A stretch of 64,000 nucleotides of DNA from Hyphomicrobiales bacterium (GTDB lineage Bacteria > Pseudomonadota > Alphaproteobacteria > Rhizobiales > Beijerinckiaceae), in assembly GCA_930633525.1 (NCBI GenBank), contig CAKNFP010000002.1, forward strand, positions 1,674,001-1,738,000, in the 5' to 3' direction. The notes beneath the pieces were generated by a model that was not told the DNA's origin, did not search any database, and saw only the letters and a list, made by a program, of their open reading frames with translations. Each line of letters opens with the position of its first letter. The first letter of the stretch is position 1. Of this stretch, positions 26,942 to 35,834 are shown one piece after another. Made by a program: the position numbers and the translations under genes.

Positions 26942-28297
26942 CTATTCGGCAGCGGAGGAAATCGGCGAAGCATATCGGCTCGCCGGCCGTTCCAGCCCGA
27001 GCTTCTCACGCAGCGTATGCCCCTCATAGGCCGTGCGGTAGATGCCACGGCGTTGCAGTTCCGGCACGACGAGATCGACAAACTCTGACAGCGAATTGGG
27101 GCCGAGAGGCATCATGTTGAAGCCGTCGGCCGCGTCCTCCATCAGCCAAGTCTCCATGGCGTCGGCGACCTGCTCCGCAGAGCCGATCACGGTAAAATGG
27201 CCGCGTCCGGCGGCGACCTTGAGGTAGAGCTGCCGGATGGTGAGGTTCTCGCGCCGGGCCATATCGATCATAATGCGCTGCCGCGTCGTACTGCCGTTGG
27301 TCGGTGGAATGTCGGGCAACGGGCCATCGAGAGGATAGGCGGACAAGTCAACATTGCCCACCAGCCCGGAGAGCTGCGCGAGACCGGTGACGGGATGGAT
27401 CAGCGCCTGAAATTCCTCGAACTTCGCCTGAGCCTCGTCCTGGGTGCGACCGACAACGGGCAGGAACCCCGGCATGATCTTCAACGACCCGGGATCGCGG
27501 CCGTAATGCGCAAGACGGCCCTTCACGTCGGCGTAGAAGGCCTTGGCAGAGGCGAGATCCCCTTGGGCGGTAAAGATGACGTCAGCAGTCTCGGCCGCCA
27601 ACTCCTTGCCGGCTTCTGACGAGCCGGCCTGGAAGATCACCGGATGGCCCTGGGGCGGCCGTTCGACAGTCAATGGACCGCGGACGGTGAAATGGTCGCC
27701 CCTGTGATTAAGGACATGCAGCTTGTCCGGATCGAAGTTGATGCCGCTTTGCTTGTCGTGCTGGAAGGCATCGTCGTCCCAGCTATCCCAAAGACCCGTC
27801 ACGACATCGGCAAATTCGCGCGCCCGTGCGTAACGGACGCCGTGGTCGACGAGGGCATCCCGACCGAAGTTGCGCGCTTCGTCGTCCTGCACAGACGTCA
27901 CCATGTTCCATCCGGCGCGCCCCTCGCTCAGGTGGTCGAGCATCGCGAATTTGCGGGCCACGTGAAACGGCTCGTTGTACGTTGTCGAGGCCGTGCCGAC
28001 GAGGCCGATCTCGGAGGTCACACCGGCGAGGGCCGAGAGTAAAGTCAACGGCTCGAAGCGCAAGGCACGGCCGTTATAGCTTAGCACCTTGAGGTCTCCG
28101 GTCGGAACAGCAGTAATGTCGGCCAGGAAAATCAGGTCGAAGAGCCCACGCTCGGCTGTGAGCGCCAGGTTTTTGTAGTTGGCTAAATTATACCCGCCGT
28201 CGCTCTGAGCAGAAGGATGTCGCCATGCGGCGACGTGGTGTCCGGACGGATGGAGAAAGGCTCCCAGCTTGAGGTCGCGTTTAGCGTATGAATTCAT
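26942..28297 (-). CDS. FMNH2-dependent monooxygenase of the NtaA/SnaA/DszA family
   Basis: A 451-aa LLM-class flavin monooxygenase. Features of the NtaA/DszA subgroup are the N-terminal 'LGAFLHPSGHHVAAWRHPSA', 'ERGLFDLIFLAD', 'SEGRAGWNMVTS', 'HVLNHRGDHFTVRGPL' and 'PVIFQAGSSEAGKELAAETAD'. Members oxidise nitrilotriacetate, dibenzothiophene sulfone and similar compounds with a separate flavin reductase. ATG 28297 (MNSYAKRDLKLG) is chosen because upstream codons lack homology. It is co-directional with the semialdehyde-dehydrogenase-like gene 116 bp downstream. Confidence 0.87.
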   Translation of the reverse strand: MNSYAKRDLKLGAFLHPSGHHVAAWRHPSAQSDGGYNLANYKNLALTAERGLFDLIFLADITAVPTGDLKVLSYNGRALRFEPLTLLSALAGVTSEIGLVGTASTTYNEPFHVARKFAMLDHLSEGRAGWNMVTSVQDDEARNFGRDALVDHGVRYARAREFADVVTGLWDSWDDDAFQHDKQSGINFDPDKLHVLNHRGDHFTVRGPLTVERPPQGHPVIFQAGSSEAGKELAAETADVIFTAQGDLASAKAFYADVKGRLAHYGRDPGSLKIMPGFLPVVGRTQDEAQAKFEEFQALIHPVTGLAQLSGLVGNVDLSAYPLDGPLPDIPPTNGSTTRQRIMIDMARRENLTIRQLYLKVAAGRGHFTVIGSAEQVADAMETWLMEDAADGFNMMPLGPNSLSEFVDLVVPELQRRGIYRTAYEGHTLREKLGLERPASRYASPISSAAE

Positions 28298-28632
28298 GTC
28301 CGGTATCCGCTCTACCATTTGATGAAAGCGCCGCTCATGTGGCCTGAGAGCTTGTCTTGGTGAGACTAGCACTCGTTGCCCGCCGGTCAAAAGCTACGGG
28401 ATGCAAAAAAGACCCGCTGCGCTCCCTTGCGTCCGTCGCGTATTTACAACACGATAGCGACTTATCAGTTTTCCCGCGCGCAATCACCCCATACCAAAAA
28501 AATACTTTTCCTATCGTATTAATAATGTAAGTAGCTCACGCGCGGTGAATTTCAAGATTCCACGCGCATTAATTGTGATTTACGGCTGGGCCGGCGTGCC
28601 GTTCGTGCGCTGTTATCGAAGCTGGGAGGTGG
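28298..28632. promoter_or_regulatory. Divergent intergenic region, flavin monooxygenase / peptide-type binding protein
   Basis: About 335 bases between two divergent genes, with a clearly AT-rich core at about 28485-28535 likely to hold promoters. A weak resemblance to the CTAT...TTTGT element at 19472 is seen near 28511 but is too poor to call. No gene or terminator is supported. Confidence 0.45.
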
Positions 28633-30243
28633 ATGGTGGCAAGCGTGAAGACGATAGGCCAGATCAATCGCAGGAGCCTGCTGCTCGGTTCTGCCCTGCT
28701 GGTCGCAAGCAGTTCGGCCTGGGCCGCGACACAGACGCCGAAGCAAGGCGGAAAGCTGACGATGCTCCTGAACTGGGAGCCGACTGCGCTCGTCTCCTTG
28801 ACGACTTCGTCCGGCGCTGAAGGTACCGTGAGCCCGAAGGTTCATGAAGGGCTTCTCGCCTACGACTTCGACATCAACCCCCAGCCACAGCTCGCCACAG
28901 AATGGTCGGTCAGCCCGGACGGCAAGGAATATATTTTCAAACTGCGTGAAGGCGTCCGTTGGCACGACGGCAAGGATTTCACCTCTGCAGACGTCAAGAC
29001 ATCGCTTGAGATCCTCAAGCAGCGTCACCCGCGCGGCCGTGCGACATTTGCTAATGTCGACGAGATCGTCACGCCGGATGCCCATACTGTGGTCTTGCGG
29101 CTGTCCAAGCCCGCGCCGTACTTGCTTTATGCGTTGTCCGCGGCCGAATCCCCAATAGTGGCCCATCACCTCTATGGGGGTGTGGATCCGCAGGCCAATC
29201 CCGCGAATGCGAAGCCAATCGGCACCGGCCCGTTCAAGTTCAAGGAATGGTCGCGCGGCAGCTTTATCCGCTATGAACGCAACCCCGATTATTGGGATAA
29301 GCCCAAGCCCTATATTGACGAATTGGTCGTGCGGCTCATTCCCGATCCCTCCGCCCGCACCGTCGCCTTCGAGGTGGGCGAAATCGACTTGGGCGGCGAG
29401 AACCCGATTCCATTCACCGACGTCGATCGTCTCAAGGCAATGCCGCAGTTCACGGTTGAAACGCAGGGCTATAGCTACAGTCCTGAGCAAATCGTGGTCG
29501 AATTTAATCTTGATCGTCCGCAGCTGCAGAACCCGCTTGTGCGCCAGGCCATCGCCCACGCGATTGACCGCCAGATCGTACTGGATGTGGTATGGTCAGG
29601 CTACGGCGTGATTGCGCCCTCGCCGATCAGCCCTCATCTCACGCGTTTCTACGCACCGGGCGTCGAGACATATCCCTTCGATCTCAAGAAGGCCGCCGTC
29701 CTTCTCGACGAGGCCGGTCTGAAGCCGGGGGCGGGTGGCACGCGCCTATCCCTCACCTTCGACTATCCGACTTCGACGGCGCAATTTGCCGGGCTCGGCA
29801 ACTATCTCAAGCAATCCTTGCGAAAGATCGGCATCGATCTGACCCTGCGCGGACAAGAACTGTCGGCCTTCTCCAAACGCATCTACACGGATCGCGATTT
29901 TGACCTGAGCGGCGTCTCGCTCGGCAACAGCTTCGACCCCACGGTCGGTGTGCAACGCACCTATTGGTCGAAGAATTTCAAGGTTGGCGTGCCGTTCTCC
30001 AATGGAACTCACTATAATAGTCCGGAAGTCGACGCGCTGCTGGAGGCGGCCGCCGTCGAGCCGGATGCAGCAAAACGCGTTCAGGAGTTCAAGACATTCC
30101 AGGAGATCGTGGCGCGCGATATCCCGGGGATCAACCTGATCACCAAGACGAGGGTGACTGTCGCCAACAAGAAGGTCCGGAACCATACCGTGACTGCGGA
30201 TGGCCTGCGCGGCAATTTCGCCGACGTCTTTATCGCCGAATGA
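28633..30243 (+). CDS. Peptide-type ABC transporter substrate-binding protein (SBP_bac_5)
   Basis: A 536-aa periplasmic binding protein of the DppA/OppA class. It has an N-terminal signal (INRRSLLLGSALLVASSSAWA, cleavage near AWA) and family blocks 'LREGVRWHDGKDFTSADV', 'PIGTGPFKFKEW' and 'VRQAIAHAIDRQ'. A strong GGGAGGTGG site precedes ATG 28633. It is followed 15 bp later by the racemase-family gene. It may serve the orphan permease pair at 23815-25736 or the pair at 32559-34348. The class binds peptides, opines, glutathione-like thiols and other compounds. Confidence 0.92.
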   Translation: MVASVKTIGQINRRSLLLGSALLVASSSAWAATQTPKQGGKLTMLLNWEPTALVSLTTSSGAEGTVSPKVHEGLLAYDFDINPQPQLATEWSVSPDGKEYIFKLREGVRWHDGKDFTSADVKTSLEILKQRHPRGRATFANVDEIVTPDAHTVVLRLSKPAPYLLYALSAAESPIVAHHLYGGVDPQANPANAKPIGTGPFKFKEWSRGSFIRYERNPDYWDKPKPYIDELVVRLIPDPSARTVAFEVGEIDLGGENPIPFTDVDRLKAMPQFTVETQGYSYSPEQIVVEFNLDRPQLQNPLVRQAIAHAIDRQIVLDVVWSGYGVIAPSPISPHLTRFYAPGVETYPFDLKKAAVLLDEAGLKPGAGGTRLSLTFDYPTSTAQFAGLGNYLKQSLRKIGIDLTLRGQELSAFSKRIYTDRDFDLSGVSLGNSFDPTVGVQRTYWSKNFKVGVPFSNGTHYNSPEVDALLEAAAVEPDAAKRVQEFKTFQEIVARDIPGINLITKTRVTVANKKVRNHTVTADGLRGNFADVFIAE

Positions 30244-30258
30244 CGTGAGGCCGTTCCC

Positions 30259-31002
30259 ATGACAGCGCCCTGGACCTTCCAACCGCGCCCGCGCCCCGTC
30301 CATGGCGTGACGGTCGGTATTCTCATTCTCGATACCGGTTTTCAACGATTTCCCGGCGATATCGGCAATGCGGGCACGTTCCCCTTCCCCGTTCAGTATG
30401 CGGTGGTGCGTGGCGCGACACCCAAACGGGTCCTGGGGCCTGATGTCGGCGAACTGCTCAATGATTTCCTGCGAGCGGCAGACGATCTTATCGCCCTTGG
30501 GGTGGATGGCATCACGACGAGCTGCGGCTTCCTGGCGGCATTGCATCCGCAGTTCGTCGCCCATTGTGCCGTTCCTGTGGCAACCTCCAGCCTGATGCAG
30601 ATACCGCTGGTGCAGGCGACATTGCCGCGTGGCAAGCGGGTCGGGGTTTTAACGGCTGATAAGTCAGCGTTGACGACGGCGCATTTTGCAGGGGTGGGAG
30701 CCCCGCATGACCTGCCCGTTGCCGGGCTGCCACTCGATGGCATCTTCAAGAGCAACAGCCGCCGGAATGCGACGGTCATCGACTATGCCGACAATGAGCG
30801 CGAGGTTCTGGCCATCGCGCAGGACCTGCTCGATGCCAATCCGGATATCGGGGCCATCGTCAGCGAGTGCACGAATTTTGCCCCGTATTCGGCCGCCATC
30901 GCCGACAGATTTGGTTTGCCAGTCTACGACATTATCACGCTCGTCGAATGGTTTCACGCTGGCCTCCGGCCGCGCATTCACCACGCTGCGCCCCGCCGAT
31001 AG
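30259..31002 (+). CDS. Asp/Glu/hydantoin racemase-superfamily protein
   Basis: A 247-aa cytoplasmic protein of the Asp/Glu racemase superfamily (PF01177), which covers amino-acid and hydantoin racemases, maleate isomerase and arylmalonate decarboxylase. The two cysteines expected for cofactor-free proton transfer are visible: C89 in 'TTSCGF' and C204 in 'SECTNF'. It lies between two peptide-type binding-protein genes on one strand, so it may invert an imported amino acid or peptide-derived compound. Which reaction is not decided by the sequence. Confidence 0.82.
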   Translation: MTAPWTFQPRPRPVHGVTVGILILDTGFQRFPGDIGNAGTFPFPVQYAVVRGATPKRVLGPDVGELLNDFLRAADDLIALGVDGITTSCGFLAALHPQFVAHCAVPVATSSLMQIPLVQATLPRGKRVGVLTADKSALTTAHFAGVGAPHDLPVAGLPLDGIFKSNSRRNATVIDYADNEREVLAIAQDLLDANPDIGAIVSECTNFAPYSAAIADRFGLPVYDIITLVEWFHAGLRPRIHHAAPRR

Positions 31003-31043
31003 CGGCTACGCATCCGTTTTCTTCCGTTGCTCAGGACATACTC

Positions 31044-32531
31044 ATGAAATATCCGGCACGACTTTCGCGGTTGCTTGTTGCGGCCACAGCACTCAGCTTG
31101 ACGCTGCTGACCAGTGTTTCCGCGCAGGATATAACGGTGGCTGTGGGTGTGGAGCCGACGACGCTGGATCCGCTGATCTCGGAAGATGGCGGGGAGCGTG
31201 CAGTCGGCCGCAACATCTTTGACACCGTTTTGGCACGGACAGCCGCCGGCGATATTGTCCCGAACGTGGCCGAGGCACTGCCAAAGCAGCTTGATCCCAC
31301 CACCTGGGAAATCAAAATCCGGCCGGGCATCACCTTCCATAATGGCGAGCCGCTCGACGCCGCCGCCGTTGCGTTCAGCATCAACCATCTCGTCGATCCC
31401 GCCTTCAAATCGCGGCAATTGCTCTATTTCTCGACACTTGCCAGTGCAGAGGCGGTCGACGACCGGACCGTGCGCATCACCACCAAGGCGCCGGACCCGG
31501 CGTTGCCAGCTCGCTTGGCGTTCTTATCCGTCGTGCCGCCAAAGGCCGCGGTTGGCGCCGATTTCGCGTCCAAGCCGATCGGCAGTGGCCCGTTCCGCTT
31601 CGTCGGCTGGGACCGCGGCAATCAGATCCGGCTGGAGCGCAACGACGGCTACTGGGGCGCTAAGCCCGATTTCGCCAAGGCGACCTTCCGCTTCGTGCAG
31701 GAGCCCGGCGTGCGGGTGGCGGGGCTTCAGGCCGGCGAGTTCGATATCGTGACGCAGCTGCCGCCCGAGTCGGTCAAGGACGTCCCGAAGACCGAGTCGG
31801 AGTTCGGTGAACTCATGACGGTTTCGCTGAACGCCAAGCTCGGCCTGACGCAGGATCGTCGAGTTCGCCAGGCGCTCAACTATGCCATCGACAAGAAGGC
31901 GTTGGCGGAAGACCTTTTCCTCGGCGAGGCGAGGCCGATGACGAGCCAGCTGCTCGGCACCAACTGGTTCGGATTCAATGATCAGCTTGGGGAATGGCCC
32001 TACGATCCGGAAAAGGCGCGCAAGCTGCTCGAGGAGGCGGGAGCGATTGGCAAGCCGATCGATCTGGTCGGAACCGCGGGACGCTGGCTGAAGGGACGAG
32101 AGATTGTCGATGCCATGGCCGCCTATTGGGAGGCTGTCGGCCTGAAGCCGCAGGTCAAGATTCTCGCTTGGACAGACTATCTGGCGACGCTGCGCAACCG
32201 CGCCGCGGATCCGTCCGCCCGTTTCGTCGGTCATTCGAACCTGTTGTTCGATGCAGACCGGACGACGACATCCTATTACGAGCCCGGCGGCGGCTCGAAC
32301 GCCTTTGACAGCGATGAGCTGAAGAAACTTGTCAACGCGGCACGCTACGAAACGGACCCAGCCAAGCGCCTCGATCTCTACCGCCAGATCACCAAGATCG
32401 GCAGTGACGAGGCTCTGTTCATCTTTCTCATCCAGACCGCCGATATCTATGGCTTGAGCAAACGTGTCGAATACAAGCCGCGGGCTGATGGATTGCTGAT
32501 CTTGCGCGATGCCAAGCTGGTCGGGAACTAA
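31044..32531 (+). CDS. Peptide-type ABC transporter substrate-binding protein (SBP_bac_5)
   Basis: A 495-aa periplasmic binding protein. ATG 31044 gives a clear Sec signal (MKYPARLSRLLVAATALSLT, cleavage after SVSA); the frame is open further upstream but overlaps the racemase gene. Family blocks: 'VGVEPTTLDPLISEDGG', 'IRPGITFHNGEPLDAAAV', 'PIGSGPFRFVGWDRGN' and 'RQALNYAIDKKALAEDLF'. It lies directly before its two permease genes. It is clearly diverged from the binding protein at 28633. Confidence 0.92.
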   Translation: MKYPARLSRLLVAATALSLTLLTSVSAQDITVAVGVEPTTLDPLISEDGGERAVGRNIFDTVLARTAAGDIVPNVAEALPKQLDPTTWEIKIRPGITFHNGEPLDAAAVAFSINHLVDPAFKSRQLLYFSTLASAEAVDDRTVRITTKAPDPALPARLAFLSVVPPKAAVGADFASKPIGSGPFRFVGWDRGNQIRLERNDGYWGAKPDFAKATFRFVQEPGVRVAGLQAGEFDIVTQLPPESVKDVPKTESEFGELMTVSLNAKLGLTQDRRVRQALNYAIDKKALAEDLFLGEARPMTSQLLGTNWFGFNDQLGEWPYDPEKARKLLEEAGAIGKPIDLVGTAGRWLKGREIVDAMAAYWEAVGLKPQVKILAWTDYLATLRNRAADPSARFVGHSNLLFDADRTTTSYYEPGGGSNAFDSDELKKLVNAARYETDPAKRLDLYRQITKIGSDEALFIFLIQTADIYGLSKRVEYKPRADGLLILRDAKLVGN

Positions 32532-32558
32532 TGTGGCAACACAAGTGAGCTTGCCGCT

Positions 32559-33479
32559 ATGGCCCTGACTTATGCTGTCCGGCGCCTCCTCCAGGGCCTC
32601 ATCGTGATCTTCGGCGCCACGACACTCGTGTTCGTGGTCAGCCGTCTGGTCGGTGATCCGGTTGGCGCCATGCTGCCCATCGATGTGAGCGCCGCGGACC
32701 GCGAGCGGCTGACCATCCAGCTTGGCCTCGACAGGCCCGTTCCCGAGCAGTTCGTGAACTATCTCTGGTCACTGATGCGCGGGGACTTCGGCATCAGCCT
32801 CTGGCAGGATCGGCCCGTGGCCACCATCATCGCCGAACGATTACCACCCTCGCTGCTGCTCTGCGGCGTGGCGGTATTGCTGGCTGCGGCCATCGGGATA
32901 CCGGCGGGGCTTGTTGCGGCGTCGCGCCCCAATGGATGGCTTGACCATGGCCTGTCCGTCCTCGGGTTGCTCGGCCTCTCGGTGCCCCAGTTCTGGCTGG
33001 CGCTGATCCTCATCATGGTGTTCTCGGTGGGGCTGGGCTGGTTTCCGACATCGGGCAGCGGCTCCGCCCCCCATCTCGTGTTGCCGGCCATCGCCCTGGC
33101 CCTGCCGGCCCTTGGGCGCATAGCGACAGTCACCCGCGCCAGCATGCTTGAAGAGCTTGAAAGCCCGCATATCCGGACAGCCCTGTCAAAAGGGGTACCG
33201 TTTCGTTCCATCGTGCTCCGCCACGGACTCCGCAATATCGGCGTGGCGGTCGCGACTATTGTCGGGTGGGAGCTCACGCGGGCTCTTGCCGGCTACAATA
33301 TCGTCGTCGAGACGATCTTCGGCTGGCCGGGCATTGGGCAAGTGGCGCTACAGGCGATCGAGCGATCAGACCTTGTACTCATCCAAGCTGTGGTCTTTGT
33401 CATAGCGCTGATCGTCGTGATCCTGAATTTGACGGTTGACCTGCTGCTCAAGCTGATTGACCCGAGGATCGAGTATTGA
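32559..33479 (+). CDS. Peptide/nickel-type ABC transporter permease (DppB class)
   Basis: A 306-aa inner-membrane permease: 'RRLLQGLIVIFGATTLVFVV' at the first span, 'DRERLTIQLGLDRPVPEQF' in the periplasmic loop, and C-terminal 'LLLKLIDPRIEY'. It lies 27 bp after its binding-protein gene and overlaps the next permease by four bases. Confidence 0.93.
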   Translation: MALTYAVRRLLQGLIVIFGATTLVFVVSRLVGDPVGAMLPIDVSAADRERLTIQLGLDRPVPEQFVNYLWSLMRGDFGISLWQDRPVATIIAERLPPSLLLCGVAVLLAAAIGIPAGLVAASRPNGWLDHGLSVLGLLGLSVPQFWLALILIMVFSVGLGWFPTSGSGSAPHLVLPAIALALPALGRIATVTRASMLEELESPHIRTALSKGVPFRSIVLRHGLRNIGVAVATIVGWELTRALAGYNIVVETIFGWPGIGQVALQAIERSDLVLIQAVVFVIALIVVILNLTVDLLLKLIDPRIEY

Positions 33480-34348
33480 GCGCCGAAGCCATCCTCCCGA
33501 CCGGGGCGGTCTCCCCATCCGTATCGCCGGAACGGAAGGTCTGGATTATCTTGGCGATCACGTTCGCGGCGCTCGTCGCGCTGGCGTTCATCCTGCCGCA
33601 TCTCGCGCCCCACCCGCCGGGACAGATTTCCCTGCGCAATCGCCTGCTGCCGCCCGTGTGGTTTGACAAGGGCCAATGGGCTTATCCGCTCGGAACGGAC
33701 CATCTGGGACGCTGCGTCCTGTCGCGCCTGCTCTATGGCGCTAAATTGACCTGGTTGATCGCATTCGGTGCCGCGATCGTATCGGCCTTGTTCGGCACCT
33801 TCGTCGGCGTGGTCGCTGGTTATGCCGGCGGCAAAACTGAAGCGATCATCATGCGCTGGGTAGAGATGCATGTCGCATTCCCGGGGCTGCTGATGGTGCT
33901 GCTGATCCTCACCGTCCTCGGAGCCAATGTCGTCACGCTGATCGGCGTGCTCGCGTTCAATGGTTGGATGGTTTTCGCGGTTGTCACGCGCAACGCGGTG
34001 CTGGTCATCCGCAAGCTTCCCTACGTCGAGGTCGCGCAGGCCTTCGGCGCGCCACCGTGGCGTGTGATCGCGAGCCATGTCATACCCAATCTCGTTCCCA
34101 GCCTGATCACCCTCGGGGTGCTGGAATACGCGCGGCTCACGCTCGCGGAAGCGGCTATTTCCTTCCTCGGTCTCGGCGTGCAGCCGCCGGATATTTCCTG
34201 GGGCTTCGACGTTGCGAACGGCCGAAATTACCTGCTCAATGCGTGGTGGCTCGTGACCTTCCCGGGACTGGCGATTGCCTTCACCGTCCTTGGTTTGAAC
34301 CTGCTGGCGCGATGGTTACGGCGACAGCTCGACCCCAAGGCGCGGTGA
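33476..34348 (+). CDS. Peptide/nickel-type ABC transporter permease (DppC class)
   Basis: A 290-aa inner-membrane permease. The likely start is an unusual TTG at 33476 that overlaps the preceding stop (TTGA), since no ATG or GTG lies before the first membrane span at about residue 22. Family blocks: 'PLGTDHLGRCVLSRLLYGAK', 'RWVEMHVAFPGLLMVL' and 'LAEAAISFLGLGVQPPDISWG'. It closes the binding-protein/permease operon; no ATPase follows. Confidence 0.92.
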   Translation: MSAEAILPTGAVSPSVSPERKVWIILAITFAALVALAFILPHLAPHPPGQISLRNRLLPPVWFDKGQWAYPLGTDHLGRCVLSRLLYGAKLTWLIAFGAAIVSALFGTFVGVVAGYAGGKTEAIIMRWVEMHVAFPGLLMVLLILTVLGANVVTLIGVLAFNGWMVFAVVTRNAVLVIRKLPYVEVAQAFGAPPWRVIASHVIPNLVPSLITLGVLEYARLTLAEAAISFLGLGVQPPDISWGFDVANGRNYLLNAWWLVTFPGLAIAFTVLGLNLLARWLRRQLDPKAR

Positions 34349-34596
34349 ATTCTGATCTCCGTGAAGGAATTAGCGCAGCAAGTCACCCAGTCCAGGCTGA
34401 GGTTGCCGCATGGCGGCCGCACGCGTTCGGCGTGACAGATCAGTCCAAGAGGTTCGTGGGAAAAAGACAGTCGGGAATTGGTCTACTCCATGCAGGGAGT
34501 AAATTGGACTTGAATGAAATCAGATGAATTCAGTCAAGTCTTTGAATGTACGTTTTTATCCTTAAGCGACGCAGGTCCGAAACGGACGGGCTTTCT
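34349..34596. other. Convergent intergenic gap
   Basis: About 250 bases between two convergent operons. No gene and no clear rho-independent terminator were recognised. The last 80 bases are AT-rich. Confidence 0.4.
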
Positions 34597-35403
34597 CTAT
34601 CGCGAGTTTGCGACGCAACCCATCGCTCGTCTCGCCATCACGATGACGAGATTGGCGCGGTACTCGGCGCTGGCGTGGAGATCGCTCATCAGACCTTCGG
34701 GAGACAAAGTGATCCCGTCGAGGGCGGTGGCGTCAAAACGGGCGGAAAGGGCCTGCTCGATCTCGGCGCAACGGAACACGCCGTCGGCCCCCGCACCTGT
34801 CACGCCGACCCGCACACCCGCCTCGCTCCGAGAGATGAACACGCCAGCGAGGGCGTATCGGGAGGCCGGATTGGGAAATTTCATGTATCCCGCATCTAGC
34901 GGAGCCGTGAAGCGCACTGCGGTCACCATTTCGTCTTGGTCAAGAGCCGTTTCGAACAGCCCCGTGAAGAAGTCCTCCGCGGCGACCTCCCTCTTGCTGG
35001 TCACGATCGTGGCGTCGAGCGCGATCATCGCGGACGGGTAGTCCGCCGCGGGATCGTTGTTGGCTATAGATCCGCCGATCGTTCCCATATGCCGAACATG
35101 CGGATCGCCGATATGCGCGGCCAGGTGGCAGATCGCGGGGCATGCTTCCGCCAGTTCGCCATGCGCCGCGACCTCGAAATGGGTCGTCGCCGCGCCGATC
35201 GAGACCTGGCGGCCTGACATGGCAATACCAGAAAGCCCGGGGACGTGACGCAGGTCGACGAGATCGGACGGCGCGGCGAGGCGCGTCTTCATGGCGGGAA
35301 GCAAGGTCATGCCACCGGAAAGGAACTTGCCCTCCTCGGCGCGTTGAATGATATCGATGGCCTCGGCGATCGAGGACGCGCGGTGATAGCGGGTCTGGTA
35401 CAT
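34597..35403 (-). CDS. Molybdenum hydroxylase FAD-binding subunit (CoxM/XDH medium subunit)
   Basis: A 268-aa flavin subunit that passes electrons from the iron-sulfur subunit to an acceptor. FAD motifs SGGMTLLP (residues 29-36) and TIGGSIANNDPAAD (108-121) match the CoxM/CutM family. It is the last gene of the twelve-gene run; its partners are the 2Fe-2S subunit at 36589 and the molybdopterin subunit at 38928, so the three subunit genes are separated by other genes instead of adjacent as is usual. Confidence 0.93.
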   Translation of the reverse strand: MYQTRYHRASSIAEAIDIIQRAEEGKFLSGGMTLLPAMKTRLAAPSDLVDLRHVPGLSGIAMSGRQVSIGAATTHFEVAAHGELAEACPAICHLAAHIGDPHVRHMGTIGGSIANNDPAADYPSAMIALDATIVTSKREVAAEDFFTGLFETALDQDEMVTAVRFTAPLDAGYMKFPNPASRYALAGVFISRSEAGVRVGVTGAGADGVFRCAEIEQALSARFDATALDGITLSPEGLMSDLHASAEYRANLVIVMARRAMGCVANSR

Positions 35404-35407
35404 GTCT

Positions 35408-35722
35408 TCAGGCTTGCAGCTTGGCGAGATGGTCCTCGACGGCGTCGTAGACCTTGAGCACCGGCATCACCCCGGCGACGGGAATGGTGACCGCCAGCGT
35501 TTCTCTTATCTCGTCTGGCGTGCCACCCGCCGCCAGTATCTTGTCGATATGGGCGATCAGCCCGTCGCCATAGCCGCTGACGGCGGTGCAGGCGAGAAAG
35601 ATCAACTGCTTGGTCTTTGTATCCAGAGCTCCCGCCTTGGTCACCTCGGTCACCAGCGCCTTGAACGCGGCAGCGCTGTCGGGGTTGTTGTCGATGAAGC
35701 GCAGATAGGTCGGATTGGCCAT
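35408..35722 (-). CDS. Carboxymuconolactone decarboxylase (CMD)-family protein lacking the CxxC
   Basis: A 104-aa small helical protein of the CMD/AhpD family (PF02627). ATG 35722 is chosen as the first codon with family sequence; upstream codons of the same frame are derived from the intergenic hairpins. Where redox members have a CxxC...H motif, this one reads G50-Y51-G52-D53-G54-L55-I56-A57-H58, so the histidine is kept and both cysteines are absent. A peroxidase-type thiol mechanism is therefore unlikely; a decarboxylase or lactone-handling role is possible. It lies 4 bp before the flavin subunit gene. Confidence 0.8.
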   Translation of the reverse strand: MANPTYLRFIDNNPDSAAAFKALVTEVTKAGALDTKTKQLIFLACTAVSGYGDGLIAHIDKILAAGGTPDEIRETLAVTIPVAGVMPVLKVYDAVEDHLAKLQA

Positions 35723-35736
35723 GGTCGTCCCCTGGA

Positions 35737-35834
35737 GCATTTTCGCGCGAAGTGGAAACTGGTTCGCGCAAAAAAATGCGTAGAAACAGAAGCTTGGAGC
35801 ATTTCCGGTGAACCGGAGTTCACCGGCCATGCTC
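35737..35834. repeat. Pair of GAGCAT-type palindromic hairpins (REP-like)
   Basis: Two inverted repeats lie back to back between two operon genes. Unit 1: GCATTTTCGCGCGAA at 35737-35751 pairs with 35763-35779 (small bulge). Unit 2: GAGCAT + CCGGTGAAC at 35797-35813 pairs exactly with GTTCACCGG + ATGCTC at 35818-35834, apart from a TT/CC internal loop and a four-base loop. Both units begin GGAGCATTT. Such elements resemble dispersed palindromes of Hyphomicrobiales genomes. Unit 2 touches the SDR stop codon, so it could stabilise upstream mRNA or reduce read-through into the last two genes. Confidence 0.75.
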
